A stretch of DNA of 15,035 nt from Bacteroidales bacterium (GTDB lineage Bacteria; Bacteroidota; Bacteroidia; Bacteroidales; F082), in contig JANTGU010000021.1 in assembly GCA_024762735.1 (NCBI GenBank), positions 1-15,035 of the forward strand. Direction: 5' to 3'. How positions within the stretch are numbered: position 1 is the stretch's first letter; each line of letters begins with the position of its first letter. Below, piece by piece: positions 1 through 9,000 of the stretch. The translations under genes were made by a program, and so were the position numbers. The notes beneath the pieces are model-generated. The model did no database searches, was not told where the DNA came from, and worked only from the letters and a program-made list of their open reading frames with translations.

Positions 1-2600
1 CCATCCATCTCGGGCATCTGAATGTCCATTAAAATAAGGTGGTAGTCGTTTTCTTTACAGGCCTCCACAGCTTCTATCCCGTTGTTGGCTACATCGGGCT
101 GGATGCCAAACTTTTTAAGAATACTAAGAATAACCTTTTGGTTAATCATATTGTCCTCGGCTACCAACACTTTGGCACCTGCAAATTGTGTTAGTGTTTT
201 TCCCGGTTTGGCTGTAGCTACAGCATTTTCTTTTTTTGGTTCCATGGCTTTTAACAAACTTTGCCACAACTTGGTTTCTCTGGCAGGTTTTTGTATATGC
301 ACGCTAAACAAGGCCATCTCTTCCGGAGTAAGCTCTTCTAACACCGATGATAGCAGAATGAGCGGTAATGTTTTTCCGTTATCAAGTTTCCGGATGGCTT
401 TGCTTACCTCAACCCCGTTCGTGTTCGGTAATTGCATGTCAATGATAGCGCAATCAAACGACTGCTTCTTTATAAGCTCAACGGCCTCATCGGGGTTGGC
501 AGTTTTTACTACATGGATACCCCAGTTTGACAATTGACCCGCTAATATCGTCAAATTTGTTTCATTATCATCCAACACGAGCACTTTTTTGTTTTCAAGT
601 AGTTTCATGTCGCTGTAATCACCCTCTTTCATTTTGTCGGATACGACCTTTGCCTTAATGGTAAAGGAAAAAACAGACCCTTTGCCGGGTTCCGAAACAA
701 CCCAGATATCGCCTCCCATCAGGTTTATCAGGTTTTTTGAAATGGGTAAACCGAGCCCTGTTCCTTCAAACTTTCTCGACATGGACGAGTCAGCCTGGGT
801 AAACATTTCGAACAAGCCGTCAATTTTATCGTTGGGGATGCCAATCCCGGTGTCCTTCACCGAAAAAAGCAGATCAGCATCAGCCTCCTCCATTCCTTTA
901 ACAGATACACTCACAACTACTTCCCCTTTTTCGGTGAACTTGAGCGCATTGTTTACCAGGTTTATCAACACTTGTTTAAGCCGCTTTTCATCGCTATCAA
1001 TAAACCTTGGCACATTAGTATCTTTTTTAAAGATTAGCTCTAATCCCCTTTTGGCTGCTGCCGGGCTTAGCAGGGTAAGTACTTCTTCAACGGCATTATA
1101 CAGGTCAAAGGTAGCGGTTTCGAGTTTCAACTTTCCCTGTTCAATTTTTGAGAAATTAAGAATGTCGTTGATCACCGTGAGCAAATTCTCACCGCTCACC
1201 CGGATGGTTTCAACATACTCTGCTTGCTCGGGCGAAAGCTGTGTTTGGCTCAATAAACTTGTCATGCCGATAACCCCGTTCATGGGGGTTCGAATTTCGT
1301 GACTCATGGTAGCAAGAAACTCTGCTTTTACCCTGGCGCCCATTTCGGCTTTTTCTTTTGCGCGTTTAAAATACGCCGCGAAACGGTACGACAAAATCAG
1401 CGACTGGAAAAAGAAAAATAAAATATATCCTACAAAATAAACGTACGGCATGTAAGGTAAGTAGCCGAGGTAATTCAAAACCTGCAGGGTAATTACAATG
1501 AATAAAATGCCAAAGCTAATCACGGCATTCTGCGACCCCTCACGCTTGTGACGGGCGGCATTAATAATGATAAACAACCCGTAAAGCACATAAATTAACA
1601 GGATAACTAAAAAGGGCTCGATGGTGAGGGTAAACACTGAAGCCGGAAAAAATAAGGAGAGTACCACCAAAATCAGCGTGGTGCCTTTTAAAAAGTTAGC
1701 CATGAATTTAGAGGTTTCATGCGCATACACAATTTCTAAGAATCGCATGAAAAAGTAGGTGCTTAAAAAAAGCGTTAAATACTCGAGACGGGTGGTTATT
1801 ATCCACTTGATGTGTGGAAAAAAGCTGTGAAGAAAGTATAAATCGGTTCCAATAATCCGATAGCTATAGGTGATGGTAAATATCGAAAAATACAAGATGG
1901 CTTTGTCTTGCCTTCCAAATATAAACAAACCCAAAAAGAACAACCCGCCCATGATTAAAGCCCCGGTAAGCAGCAAGGCAACACTAAGTTGTTGCTCGCG
2001 AACAGTAAACAACTGTAAAGGGGTGCCAAGCACGATGGGTTGCGCAATGCCTCCTTTGTTGTGTTCGTAATTCGATATCTGTAACACCAATTCAATCCGG
2101 TCGTTAGCAGGGGTGAACGATTTGGTAACCGGCAGCCAGTAAGGCACTGCACTATCTGCTGAAGTGCCCACCTTGCCATTCCCGGAAAAAAGCTCACCGT
2201 TAAGCCACAGTTTATAAGAGGTGTAAACAGCAGGCACACTTAGGGCCAGCACGTGCCAGGAGGAGTCAATTTGCACTACCGCCCGGTAGGTGGCATACCC
2301 GTAGTGAGAAATAGAGTTGGAATCGTTGGCCAAATCGTTCCAGGTAGAAGGGAAATAAGGAAAGTCAGGTTGAATGGTTGCCGGAAAATCACGTGGCATC
2401 AGCAACGTATCCCAGTAAAATTCCCACTCGCCGTTTAAATTAACCGTTCCCAGGGTGTCGAAGTTCCAGTGCCGCAAATCCATCATCCCGTTTGTTACCT
2501 TTGGTGATACATGCTGAGCAACAGCCTTCGTCGGCATCACCCACAGCATGCTAACCAACAGCATCAAAAAAGCATAAATGATATTTTTGTTCACAACCAT
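1..2600 (-). CDS. 7TM-DISM hybrid sensor histidine kinase with tandem receiver domains (3' end cut by window edge)
   Basis: This is an uninterrupted minus-strand frame from an ATG at 2600-2598 to the window edge, giving 866 residues with no stop. A signal peptide (about 1-29, ending KAVAQ) precedes a beta-rich extracytoplasmic domain (about 35-200; NLNGEWEFYW resembles DISM/carbohydrate-binding folds). Seven hydrophobic segments lie between about 205 and 408. The cytoplasmic part has a HisKA H-box (ATMSHEIRTPMNG, phospho-acceptor His434), then HATPase_c with an N-box (Asn550-Asn551), G1 (DTGIGIP, Asp583) and G2 (GTGLGLP, about 618). A first receiver (about 672-790) has an acidic pair at 677-678, Asp721 and Lys771. 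A second starts at about 810 (VLVAEDN) and reaches Asp859 (MDIQMPEMDG) before the cut. Both receivers keep their acceptor Asp, so a multistep phosphorelay is expected; a downstream Hpt domain or protein may lie outside the window. The ligand is unknown. Family assignment is firm, and the true C-terminus cannot be seen. Confidence 0.93.
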   Translation of the reverse strand, partial: MVVNKNIIYAFLMLLVSMLWVMPTKAVAQHVSPKVTNGMMDLRHWNFDTLGTVNLNGEWEFYWDTLLMPRDFPATIQPDFPYFPSTWNDLANDSNSISHYGYATYRAVVQIDSSWHVLALSVPAVYTSYKLWLNGELFSGNGKVGTSADSAVPYWLPVTKSFTPANDRIELVLQISNYEHNKGGIAQPIVLGTPLQLFTVREQQLSVALLLTGALIMGGLFFLGLFIFGRQDKAILYFSIFTITYSYRIIGTDLYFLHSFFPHIKWIITTRLEYLTLFLSTYFFMRFLEIVYAHETSKFMANFLKGTTLILVVLSLFFPASVFTLTIEPFLVILLIYVLYGLFIIINAARHKREGSQNAVISFGILFIVITLQVLNYLGYLPYMPYVYFVGYILFFFFQSLILSYRFAAYFKRAKEKAEMGARVKAEFLATMSHEIRTPMNGVIGMTSLLSQTQLSPEQAEYVETIRVSGENLLTVINDILNFSKIEQGKLKLETATFDLYNAVEEVLTLLSPAAAKRGLELIFKKDTNVPRFIDSDEKRLKQVLINLVNNALKFTEKGEVVVSVSVKGMEEADADLLFSVKDTGIGIPNDKIDGLFEMFTQADSSMSRKFEGTGLGLPISKNLINLMGGDIWVVSEPGKGSVFSFTIKAKVVSDKMKEGDYSDMKLLENKKVLVLDDNETNLTILAGQLSNWGIHVVKTANPDEAVELIKKQSFDCAIIDMQLPNTNGVEVSKAIRKLDNGKTLPLILLSSVLEELTPEEMALFSVHIQKPARETKLWQSLLKAMEPKKENAVATAKPGKTLTQFAGAKVLVAEDNMINQKVILSILKKFGIQPDVANNGIEAVEACKENDYHLILMDIQMPEMD

Positions 2601-2662
2601 ACAATTCAAATAGTTCTCGAAGATACAAATTTTTCCTATTTTTAAGGTCTAAAAAAACAGGA
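2601..2662. promoter_or_regulatory. Divergent intergenic region between hybrid kinase and response regulator
   Basis: These 62 bp separate two divergent start codons and must hold both promoters unless one lies inside a gene. On the minus strand TATCTTCG (2625 down to 2618) matches the Bacteroidota -7 box TAnnTTTG at seven of eight positions. On the plus strand TATTTTTA (2637-2644) also matches at seven of eight. Neither has a convincing TTG at the usual -33 distance. The two candidate boxes are only about 12 bp apart, so a regulator bound here could affect both genes. This is inference from short motifs in AT-rich DNA. Confidence 0.35.
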
Positions 2663-3325
2663 ATGAAAAATATCATAAAAGTTTTTATTGTTGACGATCA
2701 TGAAATATTCAGGAATGGTCTTAAAATGATTTTCAACAAAAGCCGGGAAATGGAAATTGTTGGCGAGGCTGATAGCGGTGAACAATTCCTTAACCTGTTG
2801 GATACCATCAATACAGACGTGGTGTTAATGGATATAAAGATGGGGGGAATTAATGGAATTGAGACCACGAGAAGAGCTTTGCAACAAAAGCCCGATTTAA
2901 AAATACTCGTGCTATCAACCTTTGGTGAAGAGGAGTTTTTAGAGCAAATTTTACAGGCGGGGGCCAAAGGGTTTACACTAAAAAACGTGTTGAAGGAAAC
3001 ACTTTTTAATGCAATCCGGATGATTCATGAAGGTCAAAACTATTTTTCTCCCGAGCTACTTCCCTATTTTACCAGACGATTTATGGGAAAAGAGAATCAA
3101 AGCGACAAGGTTGATCTCACCGATCGGGAACTGGAAGTGCTCGACCTTATCGGAAAAGGTCTTTCGAATGAAGAAATTGCCGAAAAACTTTTTATCAGCA
3201 AACGCACGGTGGACACACACAAGAACAACCTGATTTCAAAAACAGGATCAAAAAATATTGTCAGCTTGCTTATTTACGCCATCAAACATCAACTGATTAA
3301 TATTGATGACGCACCCTCTTCATGA
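2663..3325 (+). CDS. NarL/FixJ-family response regulator (REC + LuxR-type HTH)
   Basis: This 220-residue protein has the normal length for the family. The N-terminal receiver (about 4-120) carries the acidic pair Asp11-Asp12, phospho-acceptor Asp57 (VVLMDIKM), Ser85 (VLSTF) and conserved Lys107 (GFTLKN). The C-terminal LuxR-type helix-turn-helix spans about 152-210, with the hallmark LTDRELEVLDLIGKGLSN followed by EIAEKLFISKRTVDTHK. It should act in the cytoplasm as a transcription regulator that binds DNA after phosphorylation. The TPR sensor kinase begins 35 bp downstream on the same strand; its HisKA_3-type core is the class that normally pairs with NarL-type regulators, so it is the likely cognate kinase. 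The ATG at 2663 has only a weak upstream CAGGA. Target genes cannot be read from the window. Confidence 0.93.
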   Translation: MKNIIKVFIVDDHEIFRNGLKMIFNKSREMEIVGEADSGEQFLNLLDTINTDVVLMDIKMGGINGIETTRRALQQKPDLKILVLSTFGEEEFLEQILQAGAKGFTLKNVLKETLFNAIRMIHEGQNYFSPELLPYFTRRFMGKENQSDKVDLTDRELEVLDLIGKGLSNEEIAEKLFISKRTVDTHKNNLISKTGSKNIVSLLIYAIKHQLINIDDAPSS

Positions 3326-3360
3326 TATTGAAAGTATAAAACCTCTTTAACCAACTCTTT

Positions 3361-5349
3361 ATGAAACCAGTAATGTCTTATTTGAAATACAGCAAGGTGA
3401 TGGCTTTACTTTTCTTTGTGATGATTACTCACATAGCGAAGACTCAAAACATCGATAGCTTACAGCGTGTCATTGCATCCCCGGAAATAGATACTAATGT
3501 TATAAAAGCGTGCATCGACCTCACCTGGTCATACATGTATAATGCTACAGATACCGCCCTTTTATACGCCAACAAAAGTGTGGAATACGCGAAAAAAGTA
3601 AACAACCCTTTTCTCCTGGCCAACAGCTACAATGCCCTTGGTGTTGCCAATATTGTGCTGGGGAATTATTCTGAAGCTTTGTCCGCACTAAAAAAGGGGG
3701 TGGATATTTCCCATCAATTGTTAGAAATGCAGCATGATAACAAAACCTTTATACGAAGGATTCTGGCACTTTATGCCAACATGGGTAATGTACACTACTA
3801 CCGGGGTGAATATTCAAAAGCCATCGACAATTATTTAAGATCGTTGAACTACTCCAATCAAATTAACTATGTGCCGGGAAAAGCCAACTGTTTAAGTAAT
3901 ATTGGAGCCTCTTATAAAGACCTGCTGAATTATCCAAAAGCATTGGAATACAATTATAAATCGTTAGCGCTGGCAAAAAATACAAAAGATAATTACTTAA
4001 TCTCACAAAGCCTGAATAATTTGGGAGCCACCTACTACTCACTACCCAATTACGATAGTGCGCGATACTATTTTACACTATCAACCCAACGCTTTGAAAA
4101 GGAGAACAACGAGTATGAACTCATCAACTCCTATGTCAATATGGGTGATGTTTACAGACATTTCAATCAATTTGATACAGCACTCATCTATTATAATAAA
4201 GCGTTAACTTACAGTAAAAAGCTGGGTTCAACCGATGGCTTAATAAACGTGTATTATATGCTTGGACAACTTTATGATACTACCGGGCATTTTCAAAAAG
4301 CCATCATCAACTTTAACAAAAGCCTGGCGCTTGCCGTCCAGTCAGGTACCAGCCGGTTTATTATGTTAAACCATGAAGAGCTGGCCAAACTGTATGTAAA
4401 GCTGGGCGATTACAAAAAAGCATACAACCACTTTTTTCAATCGAGCATTGTGCGCGACTCTATTTTTAGTCGCGAGCACGATGAAAGAATAGCACAACTG
4501 GAAACCTCTTTCAACACTAAAGAAAAAGAAGAAAAAATAAAATTGCTTTTAAAACAGAGAGCACTTAACAAAGAAAAATCCAAAAACCGTCAGATTATTT
4601 TTGTTTCGGTGGTAATCATCTTAATTTTACTGTTGCTGGTATTGGGTTTTGCTTATATGGCGTACAGGAACAAGCAAAAGGTAATACGGGCAACCTTACA
4701 ACAAAAAGCTGAAAAAAAGACCCTTGATGCCGTGGTACGAACCGAGCACACCGAGCGTAAAAGGTTTGCGGGGGAGTTGCACGACTCCATGGGTGCTTTA
4801 CTATCGACTTTAAAATTGTATGTTAACGAATTGGGTGATGCAAACAAAACAGAGGAAAAGCAGCAACTCTTATCCCGGGCAAACCAATTGCTGGACGAAG
4901 CCTCGAACAATGCACGCACCATTTCGCATAAAATAATGCCCGCTTCCCTTAACGAGCAAGGACTTGAAGGTGCCTTGCGTTCGTTTGTTGATAAAATTCA
5001 GGCTTCCGGCAAAATTGCTGTCGAGTTCAACACCACAAACCTGCAGAAACACTACGATGAAATTCTTGAGCTTTCCGTTTACCGGATGTTTTTGGAAATG
5101 ATCAACAATACTTTAAAGCACGCTCAGGCTTCTGCCATCGAGCTGTCATTAATTGAAAAGGATAGCACGCTTTTTCTTTCCTATTCCGATAATGGCAAGG
5201 GTTTTAACACCGAAGACACCCTAAAATCGAAGCAAAGCGGTATCGGACTCGAAAACATTTTAAACCGGATTGAAATACTTGGGGGAACTTTCCAGTTCAA
5301 CAGCAAACAGGGCAAGGGCTTCAGTATTGAAATCAAGATTCCGGTATAG
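3361..5349 (+). CDS. Periplasmic-TPR sensor histidine kinase (HisKA_3 / HATPase_c)
   Basis: The 662-residue protein starts with a signal sequence or anchor (about 1-28, ending IAKTQ). Seven clear tetratricopeptide repeats follow between about 82 and 367 (repeated pattern of the type LGxxYxxLxNYxxAxxYxxKSL), with a degenerate eighth at about 47-80. A charged, probably coiled-coil linker (370-410) leads to one strong membrane segment (about 411-434). The DHp motif ERKRFAGELHDSMGALLS places phospho-acceptor His474 in the HisKA_3 class used by NarX/DegS-type kinases. The ATPase domain has Asn582-Asn583 (N-box), DNGKGF with Asp610 and a GIGLENILNR motif. The topology puts the TPRs outside the cytoplasmic membrane, where they probably bind a protein or peptide. 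No catalytic residue is missing. It is probably co-transcribed with the response regulator upstream and likely phosphorylates it. The signal sensed is unknown. Confidence 0.9.
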   Translation: MKPVMSYLKYSKVMALLFFVMITHIAKTQNIDSLQRVIASPEIDTNVIKACIDLTWSYMYNATDTALLYANKSVEYAKKVNNPFLLANSYNALGVANIVLGNYSEALSALKKGVDISHQLLEMQHDNKTFIRRILALYANMGNVHYYRGEYSKAIDNYLRSLNYSNQINYVPGKANCLSNIGASYKDLLNYPKALEYNYKSLALAKNTKDNYLISQSLNNLGATYYSLPNYDSARYYFTLSTQRFEKENNEYELINSYVNMGDVYRHFNQFDTALIYYNKALTYSKKLGSTDGLINVYYMLGQLYDTTGHFQKAIINFNKSLALAVQSGTSRFIMLNHEELAKLYVKLGDYKKAYNHFFQSSIVRDSIFSREHDERIAQLETSFNTKEKEEKIKLLLKQRALNKEKSKNRQIIFVSVVIILILLLLVLGFAYMAYRNKQKVIRATLQQKAEKKTLDAVVRTEHTERKRFAGELHDSMGALLSTLKLYVNELGDANKTEEKQQLLSRANQLLDEASNNARTISHKIMPASLNEQGLEGALRSFVDKIQASGKIAVEFNTTNLQKHYDEILELSVYRMFLEMINNTLKHAQASAIELSLIEKDSTLFLSYSDNGKGFNTEDTLKSKQSGIGLENILNRIEILGGTFQFNSKQGKGFSIEIKIPV

Positions 5350-5383
5350 TCTCCATTTATTATCCTTCGTATGGTTTTTATTG

Positions 5384-5391
5384 TATTTTTG
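5384..5391 (+). promoter_or_regulatory. Candidate Bacteroidota -7 promoter box upstream of ruvA
   Basis: TATTTTTG matches the Bacteroidota -7 consensus TAnnTTTG at every fixed position and lies 42 bp upstream of the ruvA ATG, a plausible leader length. A perfect -33 TTG is absent; TTCG at about 5366-5369 is the nearest candidate. If active, it would drive ruvA and probably sprA independently of the two-component genes upstream. The motif is short and the region AT-rich, so chance is possible. Confidence 0.45.
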
Positions 5392-5433
5392 TTTTTCTTA
5401 ACACTGATGATAATCTTTAAACGGCTTTAGCCT

Positions 5434-6015
5434 ATGTACGCTTTTATCAGGGGTAAGCTTGCAGAAGCCACCCCGACTTATGTGATTCTTGAAAACCAGG
5501 GAATTGGGTATTTTATCAACATCACGGTAAACACCTATTCTCAAATTAAGGATATGAAGGAGGTTACTCTTTTCACCCATCTGGTAGTTCGTGAAGATGC
5601 ACACATATTATATGGCTTTGCCGAAGAAAGCGAGCGGCAACTGTTTCTGATGCTTATCACCGTATCGGGAGTGGGCGCTAACACGGCCAGATTGATACTC
5701 TCTTCGTTGTCAACCGAGGAAGCCTACACGGCCATCACGCAGGGAAACACCATGGTTTTGCAAGGCGTAAAAGGCATTGGCGGCAAAACGGCACAGCGTA
5801 TTATCATTGACCTTCGTGATAAGCTGACCAAGCAGGATATTAAGCTTGAAAAAATACCATCCACCCACAATACTTTAAAAGATGAAGCGTTATCAGGTTT
5901 GTTGATACTCGGTTTTAGCAAAGCTACGGCTGAGAAGGCAGTTAACAAGGTATTAAAACAAACTGAAAATAATAGTGTTGAGCTAATTATTAAAGAAGCT
6001 CTGAAGATCTTATAA
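5434..6015 (+). CDS. ruvA: Holliday junction branch migration protein RuvA
   Basis: At 193 residues this is close to the usual RuvA length (about 190-205). The N-terminal OB-fold domain (about 1-62) starts MYAFIRGKL and ends VVREDAHILYGF; Glu54-Asp55 correspond to the acidic pin that separates strands at the junction. Two helix-hairpin-helix motifs follow (about 75-90 with SGVGANTA; about 109-128 with GVKGIGGKTAQR). The C-terminal three-helix domain (about 148-193, DEALSGLLILGFSKATAEKAV) contacts RuvB. RuvA tetramers bind four-way junctions and load the RuvB motor for branch migration during recombinational repair. ruvB and ruvC are not in the window. sprA begins 32 nt after the stop with no terminator visible, so the two are probably co-transcribed. 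Identification is firm. Confidence 0.97.
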   Translation: MYAFIRGKLAEATPTYVILENQGIGYFINITVNTYSQIKDMKEVTLFTHLVVREDAHILYGFAEESERQLFLMLITVSGVGANTARLILSSLSTEEAYTAITQGNTMVLQGVKGIGGKTAQRIIIDLRDKLTKQDIKLEKIPSTHNTLKDEALSGLLILGFSKATAEKAVNKVLKQTENNSVELIIKEALKIL

Positions 6016-6036
6016 CAGGTACATTTGATTAACGAT

Positions 6037-6050
6037 AAGAGAAAGTTTTG
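6037..6050 (+). promoter_or_regulatory. Purine-rich leader and TTG start of sprA
   Basis: The sprA frame has a stop (TAA) at 6036-6038 and no ATG or GTG between it and the signal peptide, so the TTG at 6048 is the only reasonable initiator. The preceding AAGAGAAAG (6037-6045) is purine-rich and could act as a weak Shine-Dalgarno, with AAGAG six nt from the start. A start further downstream would remove the basic n-region or the hydrophobic core of the signal peptide. Confidence 0.6.
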
Positions 6051-9000
6051 AAGCGGGGAGACAGATACTTATTACAGACAACTATTTTAACATTTGCATT
6101 GTGGATTGGCTTATACAATCCGAACAGGAGTTTGATTGCCCAAAATCAAAACACCGCAACCCCTGACTCCGCTCAGAATACCGACACCACGCACCTTATC
6201 TATCCTTTCAACGATTTCTCGGGAAACCCTTACATGGAGCAAAACTCAAGCCCGTTTTTCCTTGATAATCCATCCAACGTTAAGCAGGAGATTATTTATA
6301 ATCCCAAAACCAAAACCTACGAGTTTGTCAACAAGGTTGGCAACTTCACCTACCGGTCGCCCACGAGCATGGATTTTGAAGATTATCAGAAATACGATCT
6401 TAAAAAAGATGTAACAAGCTACTGGAAAGACCGGTCGCAGGTTTCGGGAACCACGGAAGGCGAACGGCTTATTCCAAAAATTTATGTGGGCGGCAAGGCC
6501 TTCGAGTCGATTTTTGGCAGCAACACCATCGATATTCGCCCGCAGGGATCGGCACAAATCAGTTTTGGTATATTATCGAATAAACGCGACGACCCCGCGC
6601 TGGACGTGCGGCAGCGGCGCACCACCAACTTCGACTTTAAAGAGTCGATCCAGATGAATGTGATTGCCAAAATTGGTGATAAAATTGAATTCAAAGCCAA
6701 CTACAATACGGAGTCCTCTTTTAACTTTGAAAACACCCTTAAGCTTAAGTACGAGGGAAAAGAGGATGAGATTATTCAGTTGATCGAAGCAGGGAACGTG
6801 AGCCTGCCCCTTCGCTCCACCCTGATTAGGGGGAGCCAAAGTCTTTTTGGAGTTAAAACAAAACTCCAGTTCGGTAAAACAACCATTACCGGTGTTTTTT
6901 CGCAGCAGCAGAGCGAATCGAAAAATATTAGGGTGCAGGGCGGTGCCCAGGCCAACCATTTTGAGCTGTCGGCCCTCGATTACGAAGATAACCGCCACTT
7001 CTTTTTAAGCCAATACTTTCGCAATAACTACGAACGAGCCCTCAGCAGCCTCCCCATCATCACCTCTGATGTGGTCATTAATAAGGTTGAAGTGTGGGTG
7101 ACCAATATCGGGGCTGCTACCGAGGAAAACAGAAACATTGTCGCTTTTACCGATTTAGGCGAAAACGAACCCTCAAAAATTTATAATCCTCTGGTGCAGT
7201 CGGTACCGGGGCAAACCTACCCATCCAATGTATCCAACGACCTGCTTTACAAACTCGACACCAACCAAATTCGAAACATTAACGATGTTACCAAGTATTT
7301 AACCGGCGACCCCTTTAACATTGGCCAGTCAGGTTACATGACCTCGGGCGAAGATTTTATCAAACTGGAAAATGCCCGAAAGTTAAAATCCACCGAATAC
7401 AAGTTCAATCCCAAACTGGGTTTTATTTCGCTCAATACCTCGCTTAACGATGACCAAATAGTGGCCGTTGCCTACCAATATTCAGTGATTGGTGACGACA
7501 GGGTTTACCAGGTAGGTGAGTTTTCTGACCAGGGGGTTGTCCCTCCCAATAGTTTGGTCGTAAAACTTTTAAAGAGCAACGTTTTAAACACCGACATGCC
7601 CATGTGGGATTTGATGATGAAAAACGTTTATTCTATTGGTGCTTACCAAATTCAACGTGAGGATTTTATTTTTAACATCCTCTATTCCGGTGATAAAAAC
7701 GGGGTTCCCACGGGCTACTACATGGAAGGCCCTGACGATGTGAAAGGAAAACCGCTTATTCATATTTTAAATGTTGACAATTTAGACAATCAGTTAAACC
7801 CAATCCCTGGTGGTGACGGGGTTTTTGACTTTATTGACGGGGCGGCGACCAACGGGGGAACCTTCCAGGGATCCAACGGACGCATTTACTTCCCTGTGCT
7901 GCAACCTTTCGGAAGTTATATCCACGATTCTGTCTTCCCTTCCAACCCGGAGCTGGCCGACAAGTATTCGTTCGACTCGCTCTACTCCATGACCAAAACG
8001 GCCGCCGAGCAGTTTCCCGATAAAAACAGGTACATCCTCGAAGGATTTTATAAATCAAAGTCAGGTTCCGAAATCAGCTTAAATGCGCTGAACGTGCCCC
8101 ACGGTTCCGTGACCGTTACGGCCGGTGGCGTTCCGCTGGTAGAAAACGTGGACTATACCGTTGACTATACCCTGGGCAGGGTTCGTATTTTAAACGATGG
8201 TATATTAAGCTCCGGAACGCCCATTAACGTTTCGCTCGAAAGCAACTCCATGTTCAACGTACAACAAAAGCGGATGATGGGTATTCACGTGGACCACGAG
8301 GTAAACAAAGACCTTCACATTGGCGGAACCCTGTTAAACCTGCACGAACGACCCCTGACCCAAAAGGTAAACTACGGTGACGACCCCATTTCAAATACGA
8401 TTTGGGGGGTTGATTTAAGCTACCGTAAAGATTCGCGCTGGCTTACCAATGTCATCGATAAGCTTCCGGGAATATCCACCAACGTGGTATCAAAAATTTC
8501 CGTTGATGCCGAGTTTGCCCAGTTTTTGCCCGGCCACTCGAAAGCCATCGGACAGTCGGGAACCTCTTACATCGACGACTTTGAAGGTGCCAAATCAACC
8601 ATCGACCTTAAACATACCGGCTCCTGGTTTTTAGCCAGTACACCCCAGGGACAACCAAGTCTTTTTCCCGAAGGAAGTGCCCAGGATTACAGCTATGGAA
8701 AAAACAGGGCGAAATTTGCCTGGTACATCATCGACCCGCTGTTTTACGACCGTACCGGGGGATTACGACCCACCAACGTGGATAAAAATGAAATCTCCAA
8801 AAACTCCACCCGTCAGATTCTTGAAACAGAGGTTTTCCCCAACAAAGACATCCCCAACGGGAGGCCAACCACCATCCCCACATTAAATATGGCCTATTTT
8901 CCCGATGAACGCGGCCCTTACAACTATGACGCCGATAACGTGAGTCCCGATGGAAAGTTATTAAACCCCGAAAGCCGGTGGGGCGGTATGATGCGAAAAA

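Noticed and set aside
82..537. A 151-codon plus-strand open frame
   Set aside because: It is antisense to the receiver domains of the hybrid kinase and has no family resemblance.
634..1302. A 222-codon plus-strand open frame
   Set aside because: It is antisense to the HisKA/HATPase part of the hybrid kinase, whose motifs are unmistakable in the other strand. Its product is Ser-rich and shows no recognisable domain.
3606..4461. Repetitive sequence in the sensor kinase, considered as a DNA repeat array
   Set aside because: The repetition is at protein level (tetratricopeptide repeats). The nucleotide sequence of each unit differs, so it is not a DNA repeat or CRISPR array.
5350..5433. Gap before ruvA considered as a terminator or small RNA gene
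   Set aside because: It is T-rich but has no convincing stem. Only the -7-like box could be supported.
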